The notes under the pieces were generated by a model. It made no database searches. It was not told the DNA's origin and saw only the letters and a program-made list of their open reading frames with translations. A stretch of 64,000 nucleotides of DNA from Clostridium ragsdalei P11. GTDB taxonomy: Bacteria > Bacillota > Clostridia > Clostridiales > Clostridiaceae. Location: NCBI RefSeq assembly GCF_001675165.1, contig NZ_LROS01000008.1, positions 1-64,000 on the forward strand. The letters run 5' to 3'. How positions within the stretch are numbered: position 1 is the first letter of the stretch; each line of letters begins with the position of its first letter. Made by a program: the position numbers and the translations under genes. This document shows, in pieces, positions 44,677-54,560 of this stretch.

Positions 44677-45727
44677 AAAATAGACTGTTTGTTAGCTTTT
44701 TGCCGTCCTGGCTTATTACTCCATATTTATATACAGATACAAAATTTCCTGAATACTTGGTAACTTTGCCTGTAGTAATATCTTTTACCTGACTATTTTT
44801 TGAATCATTTATATATATATTACCACTTCTTGTAACATATATATTGTTTTTATTCACAGAGCCTTGAAGTGTATATTCCTTCCAGCTGTTTTTATTTGTT
44901 TTAAGATTTGCCACAAATACTTTATTAACTTTATTGTCTTCCCCATTTCCTATGTAAATATTGTCATTGTTGTCTGTATTCAACAAATAATGCATAGCAT
45001 TTTCACCAGTAGCTATTATTCCACCCCTGCTAGTTCTTATTCTATTAGAAGTTCTATCTTCATATATAAGTTCATCACCATTTGTGCCATTTATAGCAGC
45101 CATGTTTCCAAGCTGGCATCTTACAAAATTGACCAAATTCATCCTAATCATTACATCAATTCTATATATTCTACTACTGCCTTCTCCATTAGTATCACTG
45201 CTAACATAGATTACATTGCTAGCTCCAGAAAAAGCTATATGTTTTACATCATAAGAATTATCTGGAAGTAATATTGAAAGTTCCTGCTTCTTCTCCTCAT
45301 TCTTCAATGGATAAGTTGAATCACGTTTTGCATCATAAGTCTCAAATTTTAAATTTCTTGATTCTGATCCACCACTTGTCTTTTCTGCTACAAGTATGTT
45401 ATCTGTATCCAAGTTCCAGGTATAATAGGATAAATCATTTTGTAAGTCCACTTCTTTTTTGCTATTTTTTAATGTATCAATTACTTGTAAAGATTGGCCA
45501 TCATAATATGATATGTAATTTCCACTGTAGGATACTTTTACCATCTTTGCATCTTCAGGTATTTTTACACTAATTTTGTTGGCTGTCTGTTTTGAAGTAG
45601 TATCTACTTTTTTTATATTGAAATTGGAGTCGCCACCAAAATAAAACTTATCTACTAATAAAAGGCCTGCTAATTCCATAACTATAGGAATCATTGTCCA
45701 CACAATTATTCTCTTAAGTTTTTTCAT
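44675..45727 (-). CDS. Membrane-anchored beta-propeller-like protein
   Basis: 350 residues. One N-terminal helix (about 8-26) anchors it outside the cell. The rest is beta-rich with repeated short blades such as MVKVSYSGNYISYYDGQSLQVID, VKHIAFSGASNVIYVSSD, DNIYIGNGEDN and KNNIYVTRSGNIYIND, suggesting a WD40/TolB-like propeller. No catalytic motif is visible. It follows the phosphodiester glycosidase gene with a 15-nt gap, so the pair is co-transcribed and may work on the same extracellular glycan. RBS GGAGAGTG. Confidence 0.75.
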   Translation of the reverse strand: MKKLKRIIVWTMIPIVMELAGLLLVDKFYFGGDSNFNIKKVDTTSKQTANKISVKIPEDAKMVKVSYSGNYISYYDGQSLQVIDTLKNSKKEVDLQNDLSYYTWNLDTDNILVAEKTSGGSESRNLKFETYDAKRDSTYPLKNEEKKQELSILLPDNSYDVKHIAFSGASNVIYVSSDTNGEGSSRIYRIDVMIRMNLVNFVRCQLGNMAAINGTNGDELIYEDRTSNRIRTSRGGIIATGENAMHYLLNTDNNDNIYIGNGEDNKVNKVFVANLKTNKNSWKEYTLQGSVNKNNIYVTRSGNIYINDSKNSQVKDITTGKVTKYSGNFVSVYKYGVISQDGKKLTNSLF

Positions 45728-45742
45728 CTACCACACTCTCCT

Positions 45743-46756
45743 CTAAGGTTTTACATATATAGCTGTAGCTACAGTTCTCTCACCATTCCAATCACAAGGA
45801 TTATTTATTACTTCTCCATTAAAGTACATTGTAGTGGATGAACCTCCATCTAAATTGCTTGCATTAATTACACCTTGCTGCAAAAGTATATTTTGTACTT
45901 CTTTTAATGAAGCTCCCATTTTCAATCCTTTTCTACCATCTATAGCCAGCATGACTATTGTTCCATCTGCCTTCTGTCCTATAGCTGTTCTAGGATTTAA
46001 ACCTTCATTTTCTACTGATACAGTCTTGCCATTTATTATAAGTGAGTTTCTAAAGGAAATTGCCTCTGTTACACCATCGGCAAGGAGTTCCTTAAGTGTG
46101 TGGTCTCCAACTATAAGTCTTCCAGTTGGAGTAAAAGCTGTAACATTTATTTTCTCATTAGATTTTACATCACTGTATATTACCTTACCACCAGATATTA
46201 TAATTCCCTCTGGATAGCCTCCTGTTCCTACCCAATACTTCCCTCCAGATTTATCTGTAAATCCACCTCCATTTATAGCTGCAACAGCTCCATTTCTCTG
46301 TGCTATTTCACTTGTTCTTTCTCCAACTTCTCTTAATTTACTAGTATATCCTATACGTATTCTCTTAGGATCTTTTATCTCTAAAATATAACCATCAAAT
46401 CTTGTGCTCGGTATATCATACCTTTTTATGTCCTTATCACCTACATGATTTATATTTACATCATTTAAATCTTCAGCTTCCTGGCTAGTAGTTTGGCCAC
46501 TCTTACCTTCTTGCAGTATTTTATTTATTTCATCCTTTGACAAAAAAAGAGTAGCTATGTATTGATGAGTAAAGGTAGCCATAGCCGTGCTTACTATCTG
46601 GTTTTTTACATTTTTAAATGGCCCATAAAATACTAGCAAAGGACTAGTAACTACAACTACTATAAGCTCATAAATTATAAACAAAAAGAACAGTCTAGGA
46701 GAAAACTTTTTCTTTCTCTTTATATTTTTCCTTCGTCTATTTCTCGAATCATTCAT
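45743..46756 (-). CDS. Phosphodiester glycosidase (NAGPA domain) protein
   Basis: 337 residues. A basic N-terminus and one membrane helix (about 20-45) are followed by an extracellular NAGPA-type domain, with VAAINGGGFTD, GYPEGIIISGGKVIY, NPRTAIGQKADGTIVMLAIDGR and the signature NLDGGSSTTMYFNG. Relatives uncover N-acetylglucosamine-1-phosphodiesters or take part in exopolysaccharide and teichoic-acid handling. First gene of a two-gene operon with the propeller-like protein. RBS ATGGAGG. Confidence 0.88.
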   Translation of the reverse strand: MNDSRNRRRKNIKRKKKFSPRLFFLFIIYELIVVVVTSPLLVFYGPFKNVKNQIVSTAMATFTHQYIATLFLSKDEINKILQEGKSGQTTSQEAEDLNDVNINHVGDKDIKRYDIPSTRFDGYILEIKDPKRIRIGYTSKLREVGERTSEIAQRNGAVAAINGGGFTDKSGGKYWVGTGGYPEGIIISGGKVIYSDVKSNEKINVTAFTPTGRLIVGDHTLKELLADGVTEAISFRNSLIINGKTVSVENEGLNPRTAIGQKADGTIVMLAIDGRKGLKMGASLKEVQNILLQQGVINASNLDGGSSTTMYFNGEVINNPCDWNGERTVATAIYVKP

Positions 46757-46837
46757 TTAAATTAACCTCCATACAGTATAGAACTATTTTACTATTATTT
46801 TTAAATTATTTCCACTGAAAAATCTTTTACATTCTGT

Positions 46838-46887
46838 TAATTTAAAAAACTGACCTGCCTTATGAAAATTAAGACAAATCAGTTTTT
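46838..46887 (-). terminator. Terminator of the pur operon
   Basis: On the minus strand AAAAACTGA pairs with TCAGTTTTT, with an inner TGTCTTA/TAAGGCA helix, followed by TTAAATT. It lies 25 nt beyond the purD stop codon. Confidence 0.82.
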
Positions 46888-46912
46888 CTAAATTTTACAC
46901 TAAAATTATAAT

Positions 46913-48154
46913 TTACTTTCCTATATCTGTTCTAAAATACATACCCGGAAAACTTATTTTTTTCAAATTACAGTAAGCAGCTTCCACAGCAGAATTTAAA
47001 TCATTTCCAACTCCATAAGTTACTAAAACCCTTCCACCAGATGTTTTAAACTGTCCATTTTCTTTTTTAACCCCTGCAGCAAAAACATTACTGGACTTTT
47101 CCATCCCTTCTATTTTTAAACCAGTATCATACTTTAAAGGATACCCTTTAGACGCAGCTACAACACAGCAGGAAGCTCCCTCTTTCCATTGCAAATTAAA
47201 TTTATCAAGTTTTCTATCTATAGCATTTTCTACAAGTTCCACAAAATCACTTTTCATAAGTGGAAGTACAGCTTGAGTTTCAGGATCACCCATTCTAACA
47301 TTATACTCTAACAAATAAACTCCTTTTTTTGTTATCATAATGCCGAAGAAGATTATTCCCACATAATCTAAGTTTTCCTGCTGTATTCCTCTTAAAGTAG
47401 GTTCCATTATATTTTTCTCAAAATCTTTTAAAACTTCCTCCGTGCAGTATGGATTTGGAGCTATAGCTCCCATTCCACCTGTATTTGGTCCTAGACCCCC
47501 ATCATATATTTGCTTATGATCCTTTGAAGATATAAAAGGAAGAATAATATTTCCATCTGTTATTGTAAGTATTGAAGCCTCTACTCCCTCTAGAAATTCT
47601 TCAATAACTACATTTTTTCCTGCCCCTTTAAATACGTCCTTTACCATAAAATCATTTAATGCAGTACTTGCTTCCTCATAATTCTGACATATAGAAACAC
47701 CTTTTCCTGCCGCTAATCCGTCAGCCTTTATAACTACAGGATACCTACAATTTTCTATGTATTTTAAAGCACTGTCTTTATCATCAAAAGTGCAATATTC
47801 AGCAGTTTTAATTCCATACTTTTTCATAAAATCCTTAGAATAGATTTTACTTCCCTCAAGCTGAGCAGCTTTTAAACTTGGTCCAAATATTTTAAGTCCC
47901 TTGCTTTTAAATTTATCCACTATGCCTTCTGTAAGTGGTCCTTCAGGGCCTACCACAGTTAAATCTATATTTTCTTTAGATGCAAAATCTATAAGTCCAT
48001 CTATGTCTGTTATATTCAGATTACTGCATTTATCTACTATATCCGTTCCTCCATTTCCTGGAGCACAAAATATTTTATCCACCTTGGAACTTTGAGATAT
48101 TTTCCAGCAAATAGCATGTTCTCTTCCACCGGAACCTATTACAAGTACCTTCAT
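46913..48154 (-). CDS. purD: Phosphoribosylamine-glycine ligase
   Basis: Second step of de novo IMP synthesis: joins glycine to phosphoribosylamine using ATP. 413 residues, ATP-grasp fold. Diagnostic segments are MKVLVIGSGGREHAICWK, VVGPEGPLTEGIVD, VIKADGLAAGKGV, GGLGPNTGGMGAI and EYNVRMGDPETQAVLP. It is the last gene of purECFMNHD and is separated from purH by about 190 nt that hold a long palindromic element. RBS AAAAGGGGGAT. Confidence 0.97.
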   Translation of the reverse strand: MKVLVIGSGGREHAICWKISQSSKVDKIFCAPGNGGTDIVDKCSNLNITDIDGLIDFASKENIDLTVVGPEGPLTEGIVDKFKSKGLKIFGPSLKAAQLEGSKIYSKDFMKKYGIKTAEYCTFDDKDSALKYIENCRYPVVIKADGLAAGKGVSICQNYEEASTALNDFMVKDVFKGAGKNVVIEEFLEGVEASILTITDGNIILPFISSKDHKQIYDGGLGPNTGGMGAIAPNPYCTEEVLKDFEKNIMEPTLRGIQQENLDYVGIIFFGIMITKKGVYLLEYNVRMGDPETQAVLPLMKSDFVELVENAIDRKLDKFNLQWKEGASCCVVAASKGYPLKYDTGLKIEGMEKSSNVFAAGVKKENGQFKTSGGRVLVTYGVGNDLNSAVEAAYCNLKKISFPGMYFRTDIGK

Positions 48155-48177
48155 TATATAAAATCCCCCTTTTCATA

Positions 48178-48342
48178 GTAGACATTTTCAAAGAAATAAC
48201 CAATCAAGATGCTAGCCTATTTTTTATCATACTGCGTCGGTAGAACCCTTAGATAGGATTCACTATCTGCGGAACCTACCTCCTTGTCTGATAAAAAATA
48301 TCCGTCGCATCTTTAACTTGTTACTTCTTTTAAACGTCTTAA
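48178..48342. repeat. 165-nt imperfect palindrome inside the pur operon
   Basis: The outer arms (AGACATTTTCAAAGAAATAA...AAGATGC, and GCATCTTTAACTTGTTACTT to about 48340), the middle arms TATTTTTTATCA/TGATAAAAAATA, and the inner arms GGTAGAACC..TAGATA/TATCTGCGGAACCTACC nest into one hairpin. It starts 3 nt after the purH stop and ends 24 nt before the purD start. It has no ORF and looks like an inserted palindromic repeat. Confidence 0.78.
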
Positions 48343-48345
48343 GAA

Positions 48346-49845
48346 TTAATGTTTAAAATGTCTTACCCCTGTAAACACCATGGAAATTCCATTTTTATTA
48401 CATTCAGCTATAGAATCCTCATCCTTTATGGAACCTCCTGGTTGTATTATGGATTTTATTCCATGCTTTGCTGCTTCACATACTACATCGTTAAATGGGA
48501 AAAATGCATCTGAGGCAAGTACTACCCCATCTCCTGCCCTATCAAGTGCCTGGCATGCAGGCCATATTCTATTTACCTGTCCTCCACCAATTCCTTTAGC
48601 CATGAAGTCTTTAACTACTACAATAGCATTTGATTTTACGTATTTACAAACCTTCATTCCAAATATCAAATTGTCCATTTCTTCTTTTGAAGGTTTCTTT
48701 TCCGTAACTACTTTAGTCTCATCTACCAATTTATCATCAGCAGATTGTACAAGTATCCCACCATCTAATTTTGATATTTCAAAATCATTAGTAGGTTTTA
48801 CATCACACTTAATTATCCTTAGATTTTTCTTTGCCTTTAATATTTCAACTGCATCCTTATCAAAATCCGGTGCTATGACTATTTCAACAAAAATCTTAGC
48901 TATTTCTTCCGCAGTTTTTGCATCTAATTTTCTATTTACAGCTATAATACCTCCAAAAATAGAAGTAGAATCACACTCATAAGCTTTTACATAAGCCTCA
49001 TGTAGGTCTTTTCCAAGGGCTACACCACAAGGAGTATTGTGCTTAACTGCAACACAGCATATTTCCTCAAATTCACTTACTGCCTTCCATGCCATATCCA
49101 TATCTCTCATATTATTATATGAAAGTGTTTTACCACTTAACTGCTCAAAATCTTTCATAGGAGCTTTTCCTACAGTTTCTGTGTAATAAGCTGCACTTTG
49201 ATGTGGATTTTCTCCGTATCTTAAGCTTTCAGATTTTTTATAGGACAAGCTTAAGTATTCTGGATATTCATCTTCAAGTAGGAAATTACTTATAGCTCCA
49301 TCATAGGCAGACATCAAATTAAATACTTTACCTGCAAGTTTTCTTCTAAATTCATATTTTACGTCTCCAGAGGTTTCTATCTCCTTAATTATTTGTGAAT
49401 AATCATTTACATCTGTAACAACTATTACATCTTGAAAATTTTTGGCTGCAGCTCTTATCATAGTTGGACCGCCAATGTCTATAAATTCTATTTTTTCATC
49501 AAAAGTTATATTATCACATACCTTGTCGAAAAAAGGATATAAATTTACGACTACCATATCTATTGGTTTTATGTTCTTACTCTTTATAGTATCCATATGT
49601 TCTTTATTATCTCTTTTGGCAAGTATACCACCATGTATAACTGGATGAAGTGTCTTTACTCTGCCATCTAATATCTCATCAAATCCAGTAACTTTAGATA
49701 CTTCTGTAACCTTTATATTATTTTCCACAAGGTATCTATAAGTTCCACCTGTAGATATTATTTCAACTCCCCTATTTATCAAAAACTTTGCTAAATCCAA
49801 TAATCCATTTTTGTTATAAACACTTATTAATGCACGATCTATCAT
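48346..49845 (-). CDS. purH: Bifunctional AICAR transformylase/IMP cyclohydrolase
   Basis: The last two steps of IMP synthesis. About 499 residues. The N-terminal MGS-like cyclohydrolase domain ([43 protein letters not shown]) is followed by the AICAR formyltransferase domain with the Lys-His catalytic pair in [11 protein letters not shown] and PCSDAFFPF-like [15 protein letters not shown] 49845 follows GGAGGCGC; the frame opens at 49860. Lies 20 nt downstream of purN. Confidence 0.97.
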   Translation of the reverse strand: MIDRALISVYNKNGLLDLAKFLINRGVEIISTGGTYRYLVENNIKVTEVSKVTGFDEILDGRVKTLHPVIHGGILAKRDNKEHMDTIKSKNIKPIDMVVVNLYPFFDKVCDNITFDEKIEFIDIGGPTMIRAAAKNFQDVIVVTDVNDYSQIIKEIETSGDVKYEFRRKLAGKVFNLMSAYDGAISNFLLEDEYPEYLSLSYKKSESLRYGENPHQSAAYYTETVGKAPMKDFEQLSGKTLSYNNMRDMDMAWKAVSEFEEICCVAVKHNTPCGVALGKDLHEAYVKAYECDSTSIFGGIIAVNRKLDAKTAEEIAKIFVEIVIAPDFDKDAVEILKAKKNLRIIKCDVKPTNDFEISKLDGGILVQSADDKLVDETKVVTEKKPSKEEMDNLIFGMKVCKYVKSNAIVVVKDFMAKGIGGGQVNRIWPACQALDRAGDGVVLASDAFFPFNDVVCEAAKHGIKSIIQPGGSIKDEDSIAECNKNGISMVFTGVRHFKH

Positions 49846-49865
49846 AATTTGCGCCTCCAATTATT

Positions 49866-50480
49866 TTAATTACAAACTTTTACTATTCTGTTCTCCACCA
49901 CTATTTTGTTTTCAGAAATAAGTTTGATAACTTCAGGAAGGGCTTTATGCTCTTCTTCTAATATTCTCTTTTGAAGCATTTCTGGAGTATCTTGAAAATA
50001 TACAGGAACTGTCTTTTGAATTATTATAGGACCACTGTCTGTACCCTCATCTACAAAGTGTACAGTACAGCCTGATACTTTAACTCCATACTCAATTGCC
50101 TTTTCATGAACCTTTATGCCATACATACCATCTCCGCAAAAGGATGGTATTAAAGAAGGGTGTATATTTACTATTTTATTTCTAAATTCTGAAATCAGCT
50201 CTCCTTTAAGTATGGAAAGCCAACCTGCACATACTATTAAGTCAACTTTGCCTTTAAGCATCTTTAATATTTCCTGAGAAATATTAGACTTATGTATTTT
50301 CTTATCTAATACATAGGATTTTATATTATGCTTTTCAGCTCTTTCTAAAGCATAAATTCCAGGTCTGTCACCTATTACAGCTTCTATACTGCAACTTTTT
50401 ATATATCCGCTCTCAACTGCATCTATTATAGACTGAAGGTCAGTACCTCCTCCAGAAACCAAAACTGCTATTTTAAACAT
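49866..50480 (-). CDS. purN: Phosphoribosylglycinamide formyltransferase
   Basis: Transfers a formyl group from 10-formyltetrahydrofolate to GAR, the third step of purine synthesis. 204 residues. Visible are VLVSGGGTDLQSII, the catalytic Asn-His-Asp set in VNIHPSLIPSF and CTVHFVDEGTDSGPII. The start overlaps the end of purM by 13 nt, giving translational coupling. The RBS GGGGAAAA lies inside purM. Confidence 0.96.
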   Translation of the reverse strand: MFKIAVLVSGGGTDLQSIIDAVESGYIKSCSIEAVIGDRPGIYALERAEKHNIKSYVLDKKIHKSNISQEILKMLKGKVDLIVCAGWLSILKGELISEFRNKIVNIHPSLIPSFCGDGMYGIKVHEKAIEYGVKVSGCTVHFVDEGTDSGPIIIQKTVPVYFQDTPEMLQKRILEEEHKALPEVIKLISENKIVVENRIVKVCN

Positions 50481-51463
50481 ACTGATTTTTCCCCTTTTTT
50501 TACACTTCCTATTATATATGCCTTTTCGCCCATTTTATTTAATTCTTCCACTACGTTTTTAGCATCTTTATTATCTACACATAGTACAAATCCTATTCCC
50601 ATATTATAAGTGTTGTACATCTGCTTTTCTTCTACCCCTAGTTCCATTAAATGATTAAATATAGGTGGCACTTCAAAGCTTTTCTTATCTATAACTGCAG
50701 TAAAATCATCTTTAAACATTCTAGGTATGTTTTCAAAGAATCCCCCTCCAGTTATATGGGCCATAGCCTTAATTTTAAATTTATCCAAAAGTTTAAGTAC
50801 AGGTTTTACATATATCTTTGTAGGTGTCAAAAGTACTTTTCCTATAGGTGTACCTAAAAAGTCCTCATCAAAATCTTTTACAACTTTTCTTACTAATGAA
50901 TATCCATTACTGTGAACTCCACTAGATGCTATTCCTACAAGGACATCTCCTTCTTCTACTGTGCTTCCATTTATTATATTGTCTTTTTCCACAACTCCTA
51001 CGGTGAATCCTGCCATATCGTAGTCTCCCTTGGAATAAAAGCCAGGCATTTCAGCAGTTTCTCCTCCAATTAGAGCACAACCTGCCTGAATACATCCATC
51101 TGATACACCTTTAACCAAATCTGCCGCAACTTCTGCTTCCAAATTAGAGCAAGCTAGGTAGTCTAAAAAAAACAGGGGTTTTGCACCATGGCATAAAACA
51201 TCATTTACACACATAGCCACACAATCTATTCCCACTGTATCATAAGTTTTCATTTGAAATGCTATTTTTAACTTTGTTCCTACTCCATCTGTTCCAGATA
51301 CAAGTACTGGATTTTTATATTTACCAAGTTCAAACATACCTGCAAAACTTCCAAGTCCATTTAAAACCCCTTGGGTAAAAGTCTTAGATGAATATTCTTT
51401 CATAAGTTTTACTGACTTATATCCTTCTTCAATATTTACACCGGAATCTTTATATGTTACCAC
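50468..51463 (-). CDS. purM: Phosphoribosylformylglycinamidine cyclo-ligase
   Basis: Converts FGAM to AIR with ATP. 331 residues with the AIR-synthase motifs YKDSGVNIEEG, VSGTDGVGTKLKIAF, GIDCVAMCVNDVLCHGAKPLFFLDY, GGETAEMPG and HITGGGFFENIPRM. The GTG start has GAGGTGG 6 nt upstream. No purL/purQ/purS is found in this operon between purF and purM, so FGAM synthetase must be encoded elsewhere. Confidence 0.96.
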   Translation of the reverse strand: MVTYKDSGVNIEEGYKSVKLMKEYSSKTFTQGVLNGLGSFAGMFELGKYKNPVLVSGTDGVGTKLKIAFQMKTYDTVGIDCVAMCVNDVLCHGAKPLFFLDYLACSNLEAEVAADLVKGVSDGCIQAGCALIGGETAEMPGFYSKGDYDMAGFTVGVVEKDNIINGSTVEEGDVLVGIASSGVHSNGYSLVRKVVKDFDEDFLGTPIGKVLLTPTKIYVKPVLKLLDKFKIKAMAHITGGGFFENIPRMFKDDFTAVIDKKSFEVPPIFNHLMELGVEEKQMYNTYNMGIGFVLCVDNKDAKNVVEELNKMGEKAYIIGSVKKGEKSVCLK

Positions 51464-51476
51464 AGCAAACCACCTC

Positions 51477-52922
51477 TTACTCTAAATAATTTTTATCTTT
51501 TTCTATAGGTACAGATATTGGGTATATTCCATTAAAACACCCTAAACAATATCCTTTTGACTCAGTACATTCAAGAGATTTTAAAATTCCATCTATACTT
51601 ATATAGCCTAAACTATCTGCTCCTATTTTATCCCTTATTTCCTCTATTTTTGCATTAGAACCTATAAGTTGAGACCTATAAGGTGTGTCAATTCCAAAAT
51701 AACAAGGATACTTAACTACAGGAGATGAAACTCTAAAGTGCACTTCAGTAGCTCCAGCTTTTCTAAGTATTTCTACAAGTTTTCCACTGGTAGTTCCTCT
51801 AACTATGGAATCATCAACAATTACCACTCTTTTTCCTTCTACATTTACCTTTAAAGGGTTTAACTTTACAGCTACTGCTTTAGACCTAAGTTCTTGGGAT
51901 GGAGCAATAAATGTTCTTCCTACATATTTATTTTTTATAAATCCTATAGCATAAGGTATTCCCGATTCTTCTGAATATCCAAGAGCTGCTGGTATTCCAG
52001 AATCAGGGACACCTATAACCACATCTGCCTCTACTGGGTTTTCTCTATAAAGTATTCTTCCTGCTTTAACTCTTGATGTATATACGTTTATATCATCTAT
52101 AGTACTGTCTGGTCTTGCAAAGTATATATATTCAAAAGAGCAGGTTTCACATTTTGTCTTTTCTGCAAAATTTATAGATTTAATTCCATCATCGTTTATA
52201 ATTACAATTTCTCCAGGCTTTACATCTCTTATAAAATTTGCTCCTATAGAATCCAGGGCACAGCTTTCAGAACAGAGTATATAATCTCCGTTTAATTCAC
52301 CTATACAAAGCGGTCTTATCCCATTTGGATCTCTTACACCTATAAGTTCATTTTCCGTTAAAATAGTAATGGCATAAGAACCTTTCACTGCTTGAACTGT
52401 ATCTACTACAGCTTTACCTATATCTCTCCTAGCCTCTCTTGCAATAAGACTTAAGATAACTTCTGAATCTACAGATGTCTGAAAAATATATCCTGCATCT
52501 TCTAAAAGTCCTCTTATGACATCTGCATTGACCAAAGTACCATTGTGTGCTATAGCAATAGATCCAAGTTTATATTTCACCATAAGTGGCTGAGCATTGT
52601 TTAAAGTACTTGAACCTGCTGTAGAATACCTTACATGACCTATAGCACTTTTTCCTTTAAGTCCTTCTAATATATCCTTATTAAATACATCTGCTACAAG
52701 CCCCATACCTTTATGATACTTAAATTCACTTCCATCAGAAACTACAATACCTGCACTTTCCTGCCCCCTATGCTGGAGAGCATATAGTCCATAATAAGTT
52801 AAAGATGCTACATCTATATTGTTCTTAGAAAATATTCCAAATACACCGCATTCATCCTTGAATTTATCTTCCTCCAAATCAATACAGGAGCAAGTATTAA
52901 ATTTATCATTTAAAGTGCACAT
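51477..52922 (-). CDS. purF: Amidophosphoribosyltransferase
   Basis: The committed step of purine synthesis: PRPP plus glutamine gives phosphoribosylamine. 481 residues. A short propeptide precedes the nucleophile Cys in KFKDECGVFGIF. The glutaminase domain shows YALQHRGQESAGI, GHVRYSTAGSS and AHNGTLVN. The phosphoribosyltransferase domain shows VIIVDDSIVRGTTS-like VVIVDDSIVRGTTSGKL. Late cysteines (CETCSFEYIYFARPDS; CTESKGYCLGCF) are as expected for the [4Fe-4S] Bacillus type. ATG 52922 follows AAAAGGAGAG; the frame opens at 52946. Confidence 0.97.
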   Translation of the reverse strand: MCTLNDKFNTCSCIDLEEDKFKDECGVFGIFSKNNIDVASLTYYGLYALQHRGQESAGIVVSDGSEFKYHKGMGLVADVFNKDILEGLKGKSAIGHVRYSTAGSSTLNNAQPLMVKYKLGSIAIAHNGTLVNADVIRGLLEDAGYIFQTSVDSEVILSLIAREARRDIGKAVVDTVQAVKGSYAITILTENELIGVRDPNGIRPLCIGELNGDYILCSESCALDSIGANFIRDVKPGEIVIINDDGIKSINFAEKTKCETCSFEYIYFARPDSTIDDINVYTSRVKAGRILYRENPVEADVVIGVPDSGIPAALGYSEESGIPYAIGFIKNKYVGRTFIAPSQELRSKAVAVKLNPLKVNVEGKRVVIVDDSIVRGTTSGKLVEILRKAGATEVHFRVSSPVVKYPCYFGIDTPYRSQLIGSNAKIEEIRDKIGADSLGYISIDGILKSLECTESKGYCLGCFNGIYPISVPIEKDKNYLE

Positions 52923-52962
52923 CAAAAATTCTCTCCTTTTAACCATAAAATTAAGGCAGCTG

Positions 52963-53670
52963 CTAATTTTTACTTATTCTCTTCAATATTTCTACATAGG
53001 CTTCTTTTACATTTCCCATATCTCTTCTAAATCTATCTTTATCTAATTTTTCATTAGTCTTTGCATCCCATAGTCTGCATGTATCTGGTGATATCTCATC
53101 AGCTAAAACTATTTTTCCATTGAATTTACCAAATTCCAATTTAAAATCTATTAGTTTTATTCCCTGTTTCAAGAAAAATTCTTTTAAGATATTGTTTATG
53201 GATTCCGTCATATTATATATAGTTTTAAGCTCATCAAAAGTAGCAGCTCCAATCGCAACTGCATGATAATCATTTATAAGAGGATCTCCAAGTTCATCAT
53301 TTTTGTAGCTTATTTCATATACTGTAGTCTTTAATGGTGTACCTTCTTCTAAGCCTAATCTCTTTGCCATACTTCCTGCTGCTACATTTCTAACAATTAC
53401 TTCTAGAGGAACTATTTCTACCTTTTTACAAAGTTGTTCTCTATCATTTAATTTTTCCTCAAAGTGAGTTTCTATACCATGTTTTTCAAGTAACTCAAAG
53501 AGCATTGAAGTAATTGTATTATTTAATACTCCTTTATCTGATATCTGTCCTTTTTTCTCTCCGTTAAAAGCTGTAGCATCATCTTTATAATAAATTATTA
53601 CCTTGTCTTTATCTTCTGTTTCATATACCTTTTTTGCTTTTCCTTCATATATCATTTTTCCTTTTTCCAT
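52963..53670 (-). CDS. purC: SAICAR synthetase
   Basis: Joins aspartate to CAIR with ATP. 235-236 residues: [74 protein letters not shown] and [14 protein letters not shown] are diagnostic. ATG 53670 lies one base beyond the purE stop; AAAAGGAG lies within purE, so the genes are coupled. The open frame back to 53700 overlaps purE and is unlikely to be used. Confidence 0.97.
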   Translation of the reverse strand: MEKGKMIYEGKAKKVYETEDKDKVIIYYKDDATAFNGEKKGQISDKGVLNNTITSMLFELLEKHGIETHFEEKLNDREQLCKKVEIVPLEVIVRNVAAGSMAKRLGLEEGTPLKTTVYEISYKNDELGDPLINDYHAVAIGAATFDELKTIYNMTESINNILKEFFLKQGIKLIDFKLEFGKFNGKIVLADEISPDTCRLWDAKTNEKLDKDRFRRDMGNVKEAYVEILKRISKN

Positions 53671-53671
53671 A

Positions 53672-54151
53672 TTATAATTCCACTCCTTTTCCATTTTCAT
53701 TTATAAACTTTTCTTTCATATTTTTTCTATATTCAATTAATTTCTTTTTAATTTCAGAATATTTAAGTGCTAAAATCTCTACTGCCAGCATGCCTGCATT
53801 GTAACTGTTATTTATTCCAACTGTAGCTACAGGTATGGATTTTGGCATCTGTACTATTGAAAAGAGAGAATCCAATCCAGAAATAGCTGCATTAAGTGGA
53901 ACTCCTATAACTGGAATAGTTGTATTAGCTGCAATAACTCCTGGAAGATGTGCTGCAAGACCAGCACCTGAAATAATACATTCACAGCCTTCTTCTTCCA
54001 ATTTTTTTACAGTTTCTAAAAGTTTTTCCGGAACCCTGTGGGCTGATAAAATATATGCCTCATATTGAATGTCAAATTCTTTTAAGGCTTTGGCAGCTCC
54101 TTTCATCTTGTCAATGTCGGAACTACTTCCAAATATAATTGCTACTTTCAT
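53672..54151 (-). CDS. purE: N5-CAIR mutase (PurE)
   Basis: First gene of the pur operon, 159 residues: [61 protein letters not shown] and [16 protein letters not shown] match the class. No purK follows, so this may be a class II PurE using CO2 directly, or purK may be elsewhere. RBS AAGGAGGACGAAT. The leader upstream contains a purine riboswitch and terminator. Confidence 0.95.
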   Translation of the reverse strand: MKVAIIFGSSSDIDKMKGAAKALKEFDIQYEAYILSAHRVPEKLLETVKKLEEEGCECIISGAGLAAHLPGVIAANTTIPVIGVPLNAAISGLDSLFSIVQMPKSIPVATVGINNSYNAGMLAVEILALKYSEIKKKLIEYRKNMKEKFINENGKGVEL

Positions 54152-54194
54152 ATTCGTCCTCCTTAAACAACAAATGTTAGATTATATCACCAAA

Positions 54195-54249
54195 AGTATA
54201 ATAAAAAGGTTTCAATAAAATCTACAATTGAGAATCTATGTGAAACCTT
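54195..54249 (-). terminator. Terminator of the pur riboswitch
   Basis: On the minus strand AAGGTTTCA (54249-54241) and TGAAACCTT (54214-54206) enclose a 26-nt loop and are followed by TTTATTATACTTTT. It lies between the purine aptamer and purE, as in an OFF-switch. Confidence 0.85.
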
Positions 54250-54305
54250 AAGCTAGTCACCTTAACTAAAACTTGGTATAAAAATATCCAGCTTTAAATA
54301 AAGTT

Positions 54306-54375
54306 ATCCATAGCTATGAGAATTTTACGGTTCCCTGTAGATACTCCTAAACCTCATTATTAGGATTATATGGAT
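54306..54375 (-). promoter_or_regulatory. Purine riboswitch aptamer upstream of purE
   Basis: On the minus strand P1 is ATCCATA/TATGGAT. TATAATC begins J1/2, P2 is CCTAA/TTAGG with GG in L2, J2/3 is AGTATCTAC, and L3 is CCGTAAAA. The 3' junction ends in C before TAT, the guanine/hypoxanthine signature. By hand alignment J3/1 has about two extra bases compared with the xpt aptamer. It should stop transcription of pur genes when purine is ample. Confidence 0.88.
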
Positions 54376-54488
54376 ATTCTATTCATTTATTTATGATATA
54401 CTTATATTATCATATCAAATTATATAATTCAATACGTTTATGCTAATTTACTACATAATATTCGTATATTTTGAGATTGTAAGAAAAT

Positions 54489-54523
54489 ATATGGTGGTAA
54501 TGTTCATACCATATCGAACATTA
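54489..54523. promoter_or_regulatory. Overlapping inverted repeats upstream of the SGNH gene
   Basis: TAATGTTC (54498-54505) and GAACATTA (54516-54523) form one repeat; ATATGGT (54489-54495) and ACCATAT (54508-54514) form another that interlocks with it. It lies between the pur leader and the divergent SGNH gene. GAACATT resembles half of a PurR box, but the spacing is not that of known pairs. This is the main feature of the 409-nt gap besides the riboswitch. Confidence 0.4.
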
Positions 54524-54560
54524 TTTTACGTTTCAAAAATTGAAAGGAGATTGTTTAACT

